The position numbers were made by a program, and so were the translations under genes. From Ruegeria_C sp041537905 (GTDB lineage Bacteria > Pseudomonadota > Alphaproteobacteria > Rhodobacterales > Rhodobacteraceae): DNA of 64,000 nucleotides. The stretch lies in the NCBI RefSeq assembly GCF_041537905.1, contig NZ_JBGRUO010000018.1:49471-113470 (forward strand), in the 5' to 3' direction. The stretch's first letter is position 1; each line of letters begins with the position of its first letter. The notes beneath the pieces are model-generated. The model was not told where the DNA came from and did no database searches. It was given only the letters and a program-made list of their open reading frames with translations. Positions 56,803-64,000 of this stretch are shown here, piece by piece.

Positions 56803-57879
56803 GTGTCGAAATTGTGGTACTTGTCCTTCATGAAGATAGCCAAGAAACAAAATCCGGTTATGGTCTATCGGGAGGTGAAAACACGCTACTTTGCCATAGC
56901 GTTCGCTCCGGTATTCATCTTCTTGATTAACACCCTGATTACCAACCATATGTTCGCCACAGATATAGATGTCCCTATAGACATTCTGCAAACTGAGCGC
57001 CCCTGGCTGGAGGCAGTGGGTCGGCACAGATTTCTTGCGGCGACTTGGTTCTTCGCCGCGTTGGCAATCTTTGCTGTCGCAATGCTGATACGAAACCTTG
57101 CTCGACCGACTGCGCCAAAAACAAGGGCGTTGGCCATAGCAACATTGACTATCATACTATTGCTTGCCGTTGTCCCGACAATTCAGCAAAGCATCAACCC
57201 CGATGGATCGCGGGTCTATCATCGCCTGGGCGCTGCTTTCTTTGAGACTGCGCTGTCGCGGGGAGGTCTGCCAGGGTGTATTGGACCAGACGACCTCTGG
57301 CTTTTGGGTCGATGTGGCGAAATACCCGCTATATCCTTGTTCAATCGTATACTGGACATCGTAAATGTTCTTGCGGGTCTCTCTGTCGGTGCACTTGTCG
57401 TGGGAATGGTTCTTTGTCTGGAAACGCGCGAGGGTGACAATATCGAGGATCAAGCCGCACTTTTGGCGCGAAACCTCAAGCAGATGCGGCAGCAACTATA
57501 TGTCTCCAGCATCGTGCTCACGTTCGGCATGTTGTTTGCGACGAGTTGGATGTACTGGCCGCTACCTTTGGTAAAAGAGGCTGAACAAGCTGCATACAGC
57601 GCGCTCGTCCTCGCATCGGCACTCTTTAGTGGTACGTATTTTAGCCTTTTGATGCTTAGCTTTTACCTGCCCGTAGCCTTGATTTTGGATGGCCGCACTC
57701 GAAAGCTTGCCGAGAAGGTGAGACGGGGTGCACGTCCTGGTGAGCCCCTGAATGCCATGCAGTGGAGGAAATCGAGAGGACTGCAGGAGGGCGCGTTAGA
57801 CTACTTGCGCGCTGGCTTCGCAGTAACCGCGCCGATTCTGGCAGCTTTCGCGGGTGGCATTTCACCGATTGCCCTTTAG
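56803..57879 (+). CDS. Orphan integral membrane protein
   Basis: 358 residues as called from a GTG; ATG at 56830 or 56857 are equally possible. Predicted membrane segments near 30-47, 77-97, 109-125, about 185-205, 235-252 and 272-295, with a charged C-terminal part (RTRKLAEKVRRGARPGEPLN). Cys pair near GGLPGCIGPDDLWLLGRCGE. No family recognised. Codon use is AT-richer than core genes. No partner gene is evident. Confidence 0.7.
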   Translation: MSKLWYLSFMKIAKKQNPVMVYREVKTRYFAIAFAPVFIFLINTLITNHMFATDIDVPIDILQTERPWLEAVGRHRFLAATWFFAALAIFAVAMLIRNLARPTAPKTRALAIATLTIILLLAVVPTIQQSINPDGSRVYHRLGAAFFETALSRGGLPGCIGPDDLWLLGRCGEIPAISLFNRILDIVNVLAGLSVGALVVGMVLCLETREGDNIEDQAALLARNLKQMRQQLYVSSIVLTFGMLFATSWMYWPLPLVKEAEQAAYSALVLASALFSGTYFSLLMLSFYLPVALILDGRTRKLAEKVRRGARPGEPLNAMQWRKSRGLQEGALDYLRAGFAVTAPILAAFAGGISPIAL

Positions 57880-58079
57880 GTTCTGAGGCGGATGTCGCTT
57901 CTCTGCATTCTGGGAATTCAACGCCAAGCAAGGTTTTGAGGGGTTGGCTGTGTGGGCAGGACGAGGCGCAGGCAATGGCCACTGACGTGGCCCAGGGCAA
58001 CATCCGTCAGTTCATGGACATTCTTTCTGACTAAGCGAAAAGCTTATGCAGTTGCGCGCAGATATCGCGAACTTCTCCG

Positions 58080-58678
58080 CTACCGAGCGTGATCAAGAGC
58101 TTCGAAGGCGAAGGGAAAAAAAGAAGAACGGCGACGAAACAGATTGCGCCGTCCCTCTGGACTGTAGCGGAAGGGGCGCTTATGCGCGCCCCTCGGTGCT
58201 TGCTTCGGGAGCATCTTCGCGCGGAATGCGTAGAACGATGCGGCCATTGATCGAGCAGGTTGGCCCGCGACGATCAAGTCGGCAATAGCTGAACATCTTT
58301 GCTCGAGGCGTTCCAAGGATATCGGGTCTAGAGCGATGGTCACTAGGCCGTCAGTATTGTCGGCATTTACAATCCTGATGGGTCCCAAATCTCTGGTGAC
58401 TGGCTCAGACGGGATGCTCAGCTCTTGTGCGCTTGACGGAAGAGTATTGTTCAGGAAGGCTTCTCAAACGCAGTCAGTCGGTGGATGCCGTCTACCATCA
58501 CATATGCGGTCTGTGCGTCAGCGGGTGCCTTTCGAACGGTGATAGGGTCCACCGTAACGCCATTGCGATAGAGGTTCCTGAGAGTGCGGACGTGGGTCTC
58601 GTCGATCCCGGTGGAACGAGTGTTCAAGTTGTCGTCAAAGCAGATTTCTCTTGGGAGAAGGCGTGTTGGTTCGAGCAT
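58080..58678 (-). pseudogene. Frameshifted ParB-like nuclease domain protein
   Basis: From MLEPTRLLPREICFD at 58678 (AGAAAGGTAAC upstream) the first frame has a ParB-type N-domain: DETHVRTLRNLYRNGVTVDP, then VMVDGIHRLTAFEK. Near 58460 the frame stops and continues in the next one as AFLNNTLPSSAQELS, GLVTIALDPISLERLEQRC and AIADLIVAGQPARS, so one base is missing. The downstream frame reaches 58080. Not a plasmid partition ParB by context; more like the ParB-fold regulators found on mobile elements. Confidence 0.72.
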
Positions 58679-58757
58679 GATAGTTACCTTTCTGCATGCG
58701 CGTTGGATTTCAGGGTTTGTGGGTGTGCAGCCGTGGGGACGCAGTCGGCTTGAGTTG

Positions 58758-58946
58758 CTACAAAATGCGAAAAGCACCGATAGCACCCCCGGTCAGGCAT
58801 GCGCACTCACAAGCCCGATGCGGCAACCACAGGGCAACCGAGACCGGTCTCCCGGTGAGTCGCGTCAAATCAGCCGGAACGCGCACCCGAAGACAAAAAA
58901 TTCCGCTATTCTTGTCTTTGGTCGGTGAGGGCATTGTCAGGGTCAC
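58758..58946 (-). pseudogene. Integrase N-terminal remnant (DUF6538-type arm domain)
   Basis: MTLTMPSPTKDKNSGIFCLR, VRVPADLTRLTGRPVSV is the usual arm-type DNA-binding start of a tyrosine recombinase (MP-P-K-tGIy-R-rVP-DL). After about 40 residues it loses similarity and stops. It lies 80 nt from the tRNA-Thr fragment, where an integrase would be expected. Confidence 0.6.
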
Positions 58947-58971
58947 TGTGTAGGACTCCTGTGTAGGAGTC
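58946..58971. repeat. Tandem 13-bp repeat with internal dyad
   Basis: CTGTGTAGGACTC followed at once by CTGTGTAGGAGTC, differing at one base; GACTCC and GGAGTC inside them form a 6-bp inverted repeat. Position 55 nt from the attachment site suggests a recombinase or excisionase arm site. Confidence 0.55.
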
Positions 58972-59025
58972 GGGCGACGTAAGCCTTTGGTTTGGCGTAA
59001 GTTTCTGATGTATATGGAGAAATCA

Positions 59026-59073
59026 TGGTGCTGCTGGAGAGAATTGAACTCTCGACCTCTCCCTTACCAAGGG
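59026..59073 (-). other. Attachment site: 3' fragment of tRNA-Thr (GGT)
   Basis: Read leftward: CCCTTGGTAAGGG with anticodon GGT in the loop, then the T arm GAGAGTTCAATTCTCTC, acceptor strand CAGCAGC, discriminator A and CCA. The 5' half (acceptor and D arm) is absent: the sequence before CCC does not match. So this is a duplicated 3' end made by site-specific integration, 17 nt from the integrase stop. The intact tRNA-Thr should lie at the other end of the element or in the original locus. Confidence 0.85.
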
Positions 59074-59089
59074 TAGACGCAAACCTGGA

Positions 59090-60181
59090 TTATCCTTTCT
59101 GTTTCATTAGCTTAGCAGGTTTCGGTCGCACACGCTGTACGGAACCTGTACGAATGCGGTCGCGCATTTCGCGGTCTTCGCCTTCCACCTGGGCATAGAT
59201 TTTGTCCGGCAAGGCGGGGTTCGACCAGCGTCCCGCCTTGGCGGCGGTCACCGGGTCTACGCCCTGGCGCACGCGCAATTCGGTGTAAAATCCATGCCGT
59301 CCGGCCTGGTGCGGGGACAGGTATTCAACACCAGCGCGCTTGCAGGCGCGGCGCAGCTCAGCGGTGAAGCCCGACCGATCGGCATAGCCAAACACCCGCA
59401 TTGGCAGCTTGTAGCCCAGCTTGCGGTTATGCGGCCGGCGCGGCTTTAGATTGGCCAGCACCACCACCATGGCCATGGATATGGAAATCCATTGTTCCGG
59501 GTGGCCCTTGGATGCGATGATGCGGACGCGCGCGTTTTGCAGGTCGCAATCCCTCGGTTCAATCGCCACCAGTTGGGAAATGCGTAGCCCGGTTTCGAAC
59601 ATGAACTCGAGGCCCGCCGCGACATAAGGGTTTGTGCCCGGCTGTACGGCGCGAATCCAGTCCCAACTGCCCGCTTTGCGCGGTTCCCGGCTTTGCTTGC
59701 CGCGTTTGCGGTCCTGGTCGATGCGCTGCTGCGCAGTATAGGACTTTATGCGGATCGGCGCGCATTTGCCCTTGTCATGGGCGTTGTTGATCACCGCTGA
59801 AACGGGGGTGATGACCTGTCGATGCCAGGTGTCTGTTGCGCAATCAGGGTATATTGTGCGGGCCAAATCTCTGACGTGGCCGGGCTTGATGGCGCTTACG
59901 AATTCCGAACCGATCAACTTAGTGATTGGGATCAGATAACCGGCTTCTGCGGGTTTAGCATCATAAAGGGTAACGGCTTCTGCAAAGGTCAGGGACGCTT
60001 CGTCGCCAAGCAGATGACGCCGGATTTGCCGGTTCTCTTCCGCTTTGATCCAGTCTTCTGCGCCCGCTTCTGTAGATGCCTCAGTGCTGCATCGGTAGTA
60101 GCTGGTGATTGGTCGCCCGTTATAGTCGATCCGGCCTTTGACCCACCAGATTTTCCCGCGTTTGTAGGCTTCGAGCGGCAT
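59090..60181 (-). CDS. Tyrosine recombinase / phage-type integrase
   Basis: 363 residues from MPLEAYKRGKIWWVKGRI, chosen for GGAGAA with good spacing; a start two codons upstream is possible. Complete catalytic set: R200 in TGLRISQL, K225 in ASKGHPE, H291-x3-R295 in SPHQAGRHGF, W319 in GRWSN, Y329 in DKIYAQV. Adjoins the tRNA-Thr fragment, so it directs this element to tRNA-Thr. Likely functional. Confidence 0.94.
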   Translation of the reverse strand: MPLEAYKRGKIWWVKGRIDYNGRPITSYYRCSTEASTEAGAEDWIKAEENRQIRRHLLGDEASLTFAEAVTLYDAKPAEAGYLIPITKLIGSEFVSAIKPGHVRDLARTIYPDCATDTWHRQVITPVSAVINNAHDKGKCAPIRIKSYTAQQRIDQDRKRGKQSREPRKAGSWDWIRAVQPGTNPYVAAGLEFMFETGLRISQLVAIEPRDCDLQNARVRIIASKGHPEQWISISMAMVVVLANLKPRRPHNRKLGYKLPMRVFGYADRSGFTAELRRACKRAGVEYLSPHQAGRHGFYTELRVRQGVDPVTAAKAGRWSNPALPDKIYAQVEGEDREMRDRIRTGSVQRVRPKPAKLMKQKG

Positions 60182-60387
60182 AAGCATTTCTCCAAAATCG
60201 TGTTGATCTGGTCGGGGGTGATGATCATCGCCCGGCCCAATATATGGCAAGCCTGAAATTCGCGGGCTCTTTCGCGCAGATTCCGTTCGCTGATGTCAAT
60301 GCCGCGCTCGGCCAGCAGCGCGCACCACTGTTCCGGCGTCTTGCCGTTGTCGAGAATGAACGATCCGGTGGGCGGCATCATGGACAT
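59989..60387 (-). CDS. Excisionase-like small DNA-binding protein, overlapping the integrase start
   Basis: 132 residues from MSMMPPTGSFILDNGKTPE; CALLAERGIDISERNLRERA and ACHILGRAMIITPDQINTIL look like a winged-helix/HTH excisionase, with a basic tail (KRAQKTGSKRKRTGKS). It runs 193 nt into the integrase coding region in another frame. Order orf80-xis-like-int suggests one operon. Confidence 0.72.
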   Translation of the reverse strand: MSMMPPTGSFILDNGKTPEQWCALLAERGIDISERNLRERAREFQACHILGRAMIITPDQINTILEKCLCRSKPTNAGKSGGSKAGSTITGDQSPATTDAALRHLQKRAQKTGSKRKRTGKSGVICLATKRP

Positions 60388-60391
60388 GGCT

Positions 60392-60634
60392 TTAGGCTCC
60401 GTCCTTTTCCATTTCCCTGAAAGGCTTGGCGCTGGATTGCAGGGCTCTGACGGCTTGCGCGTAGTTGTGCGTGTCGTTCAAAACCTGCATCGCATTGCTG
60501 GCGCGGGCATGAGTCTCAGTTTGGCTGATACTCCCCCACCGATGGTCGCACAGGCTTTGATACGGCCCCGTGATCGTGTTCCTTGAGCTCAACTCGTCTG
60601 AAATCGGCGTCGAAACATAGCTGCGATTAACCAT
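60392..60634 (-). CDS. Hypothetical protein in the integrase operon
   Basis: 80 residues from MVNRSYVSTPISDELSS; soluble, helical C-terminal half (VLNDTHNYAQAVRALQSSAK). Stop is 4 nt before the excisionase-like start. GGGGGA precedes the ATG by 8 nt. No family recognised. Confidence 0.62.
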   Translation of the reverse strand: MVNRSYVSTPISDELSSRNTITGPYQSLCDHRWGSISQTETHARASNAMQVLNDTHNYAQAVRALQSSAKPFREMEKDGA

Positions 60635-60824
60635 AGAGCGGTCCCCCTAAACCATCTGTCTCGACCCTTCGCGAAGCTTGTAGCGGTACAATGGGTAAGT
60701 CCTGAGTTCGCATCACCCCCCCCAAAAAAATTGCTCGCAAAAAAATCTGTCTACCCATTCAGGTCCCTTGCTTGTGACCCATCGACATTTGATGCCCCCC
60801 ACCCGTCTTCCGTCATTGAAGCCA

Positions 60825-61481
60825 TCAGCAAACATTACCGATGCTTCGACCCTTGCTCAGAACTACATCGTCAAAGAAGCGCATGTAGCGGTCAGCTTCG
60901 TCCGGATTGGGGAAACGTGCCGGGAAAGCGATGCAGCTATTCCTTCTCAGCAACTGCACCAACATCTCAACGTCCAAGACGCTATGAGTGGCGATAAACG
61001 TTTTCCATTCACGAAGCGTAGAAGTGTCACGTTCATCGAACCAATGAAATCCTCCAACCCCCTTTGCGAAGGGTAGTTCTACTTTGTTCTTTCCTTTGTT
61101 CTTATAGGGCGCGACAGCTTTGTCGCCTTTCGACGACATTTTTGTCGCGCAGCGCAATCGTTTGCTGTCATGTTCAACGTCGTGTTCAGCGTCGAAAGGC
61201 ATAACGATCTTGAACACGCGTCGAATGCCGCGCCTGCGAATACGTTGGATCCATCCGAGTGTCTCAAGCTCACGAAGATAGCGTTGAATGCTGCGTTCGT
61301 GGACATCAAACCTGCCCGCAAGTGTCCTGTTGCTGGCCCAGAAACAGCCGTTCTTGCTGGAAACAAATTCATCACAGACAAAGGCCGCGAAGTGCTTTGT
61401 GCGTCGAGCCAATTGGTTCGAAGCGCGGACGCCTCTTTTCCAGGCGAACCGTTGCTTAGAGTAAGGGGCACGCTGAGTCAC
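60825..61481 (-). CDS. Winged-helix protein of the mobile element
   Basis: 218 residues from a GTG sharing one base with the previous stop. Residues about 25-95 form a HTH_36-like domain: TKHFAAFVCDEFVSSKNGCF, WASNRTLAGRFDVHERSIQR, YLRELETLGWIQRIRRRGI. The rest is hydrophilic. Typical of replication or regulatory proteins of phage-like elements. AT-richer than core. Confidence 0.78.
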   Translation of the reverse strand: MTQRAPYSKQRFAWKRGVRASNQLARRTKHFAAFVCDEFVSSKNGCFWASNRTLAGRFDVHERSIQRYLRELETLGWIQRIRRRGIRRVFKIVMPFDAEHDVEHDSKRLRCATKMSSKGDKAVAPYKNKGKNKVELPFAKGVGGFHWFDERDTSTLREWKTFIATHSVLDVEMLVQLLRRNSCIAFPARFPNPDEADRYMRFFDDVVLSKGRSIGNVC

Positions 61482-61684
61482 TACTCTACTCCCCCAAAGC
61501 CTTTACGCCGCGATGCCATCCATGCATCGAGATCCGATCTCTTGTAAGGGTTCGACCGCAGACCGATCCTAATAGACTTGGGGCCGGCAATCTCGCCGAC
61601 TTCCTTACGCTGTTTGGCAAGGTAGCTTTCGCTCATCCCTATGTACTGCGACGCCTCTCGGGCGGTGAGATAGTTTGCCTGCAT
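61481..61684 (-). CDS. AlpA/MerR-like helix-turn-helix protein
   Basis: 67 residues: YLTAREASQYIGMSESYLAK and PYKRSDLDAWMASRRKG are the standard excisionase/AlpA layout. GAGGAG precedes the ATG. Just upstream of and translationally joined to the winged-helix gene. Regulates or directs excision in similar elements. Confidence 0.85.
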   Translation of the reverse strand: MQANYLTAREASQYIGMSESYLAKQRKEVGEIAGPKSIRIGLRSNPYKRSDLDAWMASRRKGFGGVE

Positions 61685-61767
61685 TTGTTGCTCCTCTGAA
61701 CATGTCCTGGAACAACAAAGTCACTACTGAAGCTGCCGTCATGGGTCGTCAGCAGGAAAATACACGG

Positions 61768-62496
61768 TCAACGACCCACATACCTTTTCCAACTTCGATA
61801 GGATGAAGTCGGCAGTTCTTCAATCTCGAAGAGTTCAAATATATCGCTAAGAAATCGGTAGAACGGCCCACTTTCGTTCATGGCTTTCGGAACGTCTATG
61901 GTACCGGGATGACGCTCGCAGAGCCCAACGCAAGCTTCAACCAGCCGCCAGGCTTCTATCGCCTTCTTTCCAACTGGTTCGCCTTCCTTTGCCTTTTCCT
62001 CAGCATCTTCAATCAGATCCAAGAAAAGATGAACTTTTTTGAAGAATTTGTCCTGCGCCATGTAGGCCTGCCAATATGGCGTTTGTTCCAAGCGTTCCTG
62101 TGACCTACCGTCGCTGTCATCCACGGTTCCATCGCCTGCAAGCAGCCCACTTCTGTTCAATGCACCGATGCGAAACGCATCACCCACGGGTACAGGAAGG
62201 CGATCGATTATGTCATCCGCCTCGCGTAGTCGCGATCGCAGCTTGGCGAGATCATCCAAGACGTTCTTTGCGGACCAGAATTCGTCAAGCTCATGCGCTT
62301 GATCAAAAACCAGATAGTGTGCAAGCCAATTGTAGGATTCGCCATCAAATCGATCAAACTTTTCGAAATGCCTCCTAAGCAAGTCACGAAGCTCCAGATT
62401 AAATTCACTTGGGCCTTCCTCAAACTCGCCTGGGTCTGAAATATCCAGGTCCTGCAGATCTGGCTCGACATACCACATCCAATCTCGTCTGGTCAT
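61768..62496 (-). CDS. Hypothetical protein, 242 residues
   Basis: Starts MTRRDWMWYVEPDLQDLDI; acidic, helical, no signal or membrane segment. Notable stretches are WLAHYLVFDQAHELDEFW and KKVHLFLDLIEDAEEKAKEG, and a C-terminal WKRYVGR. Ribosome site weak. Base composition is AT-richer than core. A cargo gene of the element with unknown role. Confidence 0.62.
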   Translation of the reverse strand: MTRRDWMWYVEPDLQDLDISDPGEFEEGPSEFNLELRDLLRRHFEKFDRFDGESYNWLAHYLVFDQAHELDEFWSAKNVLDDLAKLRSRLREADDIIDRLPVPVGDAFRIGALNRSGLLAGDGTVDDSDGRSQERLEQTPYWQAYMAQDKFFKKVHLFLDLIEDAEEKAKEGEPVGKKAIEAWRLVEACVGLCERHPGTIDVPKAMNESGPFYRFLSDIFELFEIEELPTSSYRSWKRYVGR

Positions 62497-62713
62497 ACTG
62501 CACCACTTCGTTTGCCCGCTGTTATTCCATCCAATTCACGACACACGTTTTCCATGTGGGCCTGAGGGTATCCAACGAAAGTTTGATATAGTACAGTCCG
62601 GTGATCGAGAGCTGTGTATGGTTCAGTAGGCGACCTTCGACCTCCTTCAGTATTCGAGCCTCCGTAGCGGCGGTCGCGAAAGTGCGGCGATGGGCGTGAC
62701 ATGAGCATCGCAT
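62493..62713 (-). pseudogene. C-terminal remnant of a second tyrosine recombinase
   Basis: RRTFATAATEARILKEVEGR, LLNHTQLSITGLYYIKLSLD is the integrase C-terminal catalytic region (HxxRR, LLNH, active Tyr). After LRP the frame must change to read HMENVCRELDGITAGKRSGA, so one C is missing near 62557. The 5' part is gone, cut off near the IS fragment. Unrelated in frame and sequence to the complete integrase at 59090. Confidence 0.7.
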
Positions 62714-62772
62714 ACGCTCGGGCTCCTTAGATTCTCCTCCTAGGGACTAGGGAGATAGAAAAATCATCGTCG

Positions 62773-63132
62773 GTGGAGACCGTGCGCCAGTGTGGGCTAC
62801 TGCGCACCAACGGAGATGCCACTGAGAATGTCAATACCCAAGACCAGCAGCGATTCGGCAGGGAGGGTCGCATCTCACGATGGGATCACGAGCATCTGGT
62901 CGACGAGATGCGTGACCGCTTGAGCCGCGACCCGACCTTCATGGGCCTCCGCTGCTCGACTGTCGAGCACCCGTTCGGCACGATCAAGGCCTGGATGGGG
63001 GCAACACACGTTCGGATGCGGCGGCTGAAGAACGTCCCGACCGAAATGGCCTTCCATGTCCTCGCCTATAACATCAAACGGATGATCGCCCTGATCGGGG
63101 TGCGTGGGCTTCTGACCGCCATTCCGGCCTAA
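62773..63132 (+). mobile_element. C-terminal fragment of an IS1182-family transposase
   Basis: About 119 residues: EHPFGTIKAWMGATHVRMRR, LKNVPTEMAFHVLAYNIKRM. The DDE N-terminal two thirds are missing, so the copy is dead. It joins directly to the integrase remnant. Confidence 0.82.
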
Positions 63133-63855
63133 ACTGGGGCGAACCGTTCAGATTGCACGGCGGGAAACGCCGCAAGGGCTCAGTTTCCACCCCGCTCCAA
63201 CGCAATGAACCCAAAAATAGTCCAGAAACCGAAATCCCCAAAAGAAACCAGCAGAAAACCTTTAAAGCCGAGAAACCAAAGAGGTTTGGGCCGCGCGGCA
63301 CAGAATGAACGTCTTGCATGCCGCGGTGCCCCGGAGGTTGCAACGAGCTCGTAGCGCTTGACGCGGCATTGCGCGCGTGTGCCGGTTAGATCGGGAACGC
63401 TCCACATAATGGGGCTGACCAGCCGTTCGACGTCACCGCCGAGAGTTTGGGGCGTATCTCACTCCATGTGCTCTGCGCCTAAAAACTGGATCGTTCGAAG
63501 CTGGAGTTTTTCGCTGAGTTTTCCTGGCTGGGAGAGGAGCGGAATCGCATAAAAGCATCGAAGTTCACGGAATCGCAAAAGGCGTTCATCCTGAAGCAGG
63601 GCGAGCAAGGTAAGACACTTTTCCAAAAGTAATGCCCTAGAGCTCATGGTCGGCATGTTTCCCGCCATGTAGAGGGCTTTGTTGCGTAAACAACGTTGTC
63701 GACTCAGAGCAAAATAGTAACCTGACCGGTCGTGTTGCACGGACCATGCACCCGGTCTTCAAAGTGCAAGGAACTTGATCTGAACCGCGCGATTAGACAA
63801 CACCTTCAGATCCACGTGGTTTCATAACGGGCAAGCTGGTGGCAATGATGGCAAT
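63133..63855 (+). other. Gap with decayed insertion-sequence material
   Basis: No intact gene. It holds possible terminal sequence of the IS1182-type copy, an IS3-like remnant (63470-63615) and a stretch GGCTTTGTTGCGTAAACAACG near 63680 that resembles an IS5-family end. A leftward open frame (63740-63459) overlaps these and looks random. Confidence 0.5.
63470..63615 (+). mobile_element. Remnant of an IS3-family element (start of orfA)
   Basis: KASKFTESQKAFILKQGEQG from 63552 matches the common start of IS3-family OrfA (K-S-K-FTE-Q-AFVLKQAEEG), but the start codon is ATA and the frame ends soon after. AAAAACTGGATCG before it resembles an IS terminus. Fragment only. Confidence 0.5.
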
Positions 63856-64000
63856 CTACCCTTCGAAGAGGACGAAGGGTGCCCAGTTGAGCGGTGTGTT
63901 GAGGGACGGGTCTGTCTGTTGCAGGTACCACAGCTTGGTTTTGCGTAGTGCGGCGGCGGGGTTGCTCGTGGTCTGCTCGAGCCAGTTCTGGTAGAAGCGC
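63856..64000 (-). CDS. C-terminus of a CHAT-domain protein, N-terminus beyond window
   Basis: 47 residues are visible leftward: FYQNWLEQTTSNPAAALRKT, then QQTDPSLNTPLNWAPFVLFE, stop TAG. The W-A-P-F-V-L-F-x-G ending and the preceding AL..tQ spacing are the usual end of CHAT (caspase-like) domains. Such domains are cysteine peptidases found in antiphage and cell-death systems, often fused to TPR repeats. The catalytic His-Cys part is outside the window. Confidence 0.72.
   Translation of the reverse strand, partial: RFYQNWLEQTTSNPAAALRKTKLWYLQQTDPSLNTPLNWAPFVLFEG

Noticed and set aside
56482..57027. 181-codon leftward frame before and inside the membrane gene
   Set aside because: No ribosome site, no domain, and it overlaps the better-supported membrane protein frame.
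57762..58034. 90-codon frame overlapping the end of the membrane gene
   Set aside because: Its start is a GTG inside the membrane gene without a ribosome site. The tail (EAQAMATDVAQGNIRQFMDI) looks protein-like, so it could be a remnant, but I cannot support a gene.
58080..58678. Plasmid partition or replication locus
   Set aside because: The ParB-like domain stands without parA, repABC genes or centromere-like repeats, and the frame is broken.
59026..59073. Complete tRNA-Thr gene
   Set aside because: Only the anticodon loop to the CCA end matches; the acceptor 5' strand and D arm are absent, so it is a fragment.
63459..63740. 93-codon leftward frame near the right end
   Set aside because: It runs antisense to the IS3-like remnant and shows no family features.

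Overview
The window reads as a chromosome segment from an alphaproteobacterium of the Rhodobacteraceae (Roseobacter group). This rests on overall GC-rich coding, on protein families typical of that lineage (DUF1467, DUF2125, DUF6455, a 1,114-residue CarB, the five-gene atpHAGDC operon without its F0 genes, a paired ExbB-like and coiled-coil OmpA-like module) and on the lgt-midA overlap. The genus cannot be fixed from the sequence alone.

Region 1 (1-5.65 kb) is housekeeping: midA and lgt leftward, then ubiK, a YbjN-like gene, a tight proC/csaA-like/2-hydroxyacid dehydrogenase run with overlapping ends, and tdk. Region 2 (5.65-7.65 kb) is a small accessory islet: an unidentified 152-residue protein behind a 9-G tract, a frameshifted arsH and a small orphan. 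Region 3 (7.7-11.6 kb) has a KAS III-like condensing enzyme divergent from a phosphate acyltransferase, then an MFS exporter. A second islet (11.7-12.9 kb) carries one AT-richer gene, an XRE-HTH/ImmA-IrrE metallopeptidase, behind a perfect palindrome.

Region 4 (12.9-34.7 kb) is mostly core: carB; pabB-pabC-CPBP protease; aspS; a DUF1800/DUF1501 pair; rpsD; a methyltransferase; DUF2125; a ChaC-like cyclotransferase; an ExbB/MotA-like plus coiled-coil OmpA/MotB-like pair; an M23 peptidase coupled to clpA; gloB and a second methyltransferase. Region 5 (35-40.4 kb) is the F1-ATPase operon atpHAGDC with a terminator-like hairpin in its leader, followed by an H-type lectin. Region 6 (40.5-51.2 kb) is a string of small conserved genes in both directions, several with overlapping convergent ends, then fasciclin, rimO and an AsmA-family gene. 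Region 7 (51.2-55.9 kb) is a leftward capsule/Kdo operon: kpsT, kpsE-like, kdsA and phosphomannomutase/phosphoglucomutase.

Region 8 (55.9-64 kb) is accessory and layered: an orphan membrane protein, a frameshifted ParB-like gene, an integrase N-terminal remnant, a 48-bp tRNA-Thr(GGT) 3' fragment acting as an attachment site, and an element to its right with a complete tyrosine recombinase, an overlapping excisionase-like gene, HTH/AlpA-like regulators and an orphan. A second integrase remnant, an IS1182-family transposase fragment, an IS3-like remnant and the C-terminus of a CHAT-domain protein follow. No complete new system can be proven here. The best leads are the partial CHAT gene at the right edge of this mobile region and the ExbB/OmpA-like motor pair.
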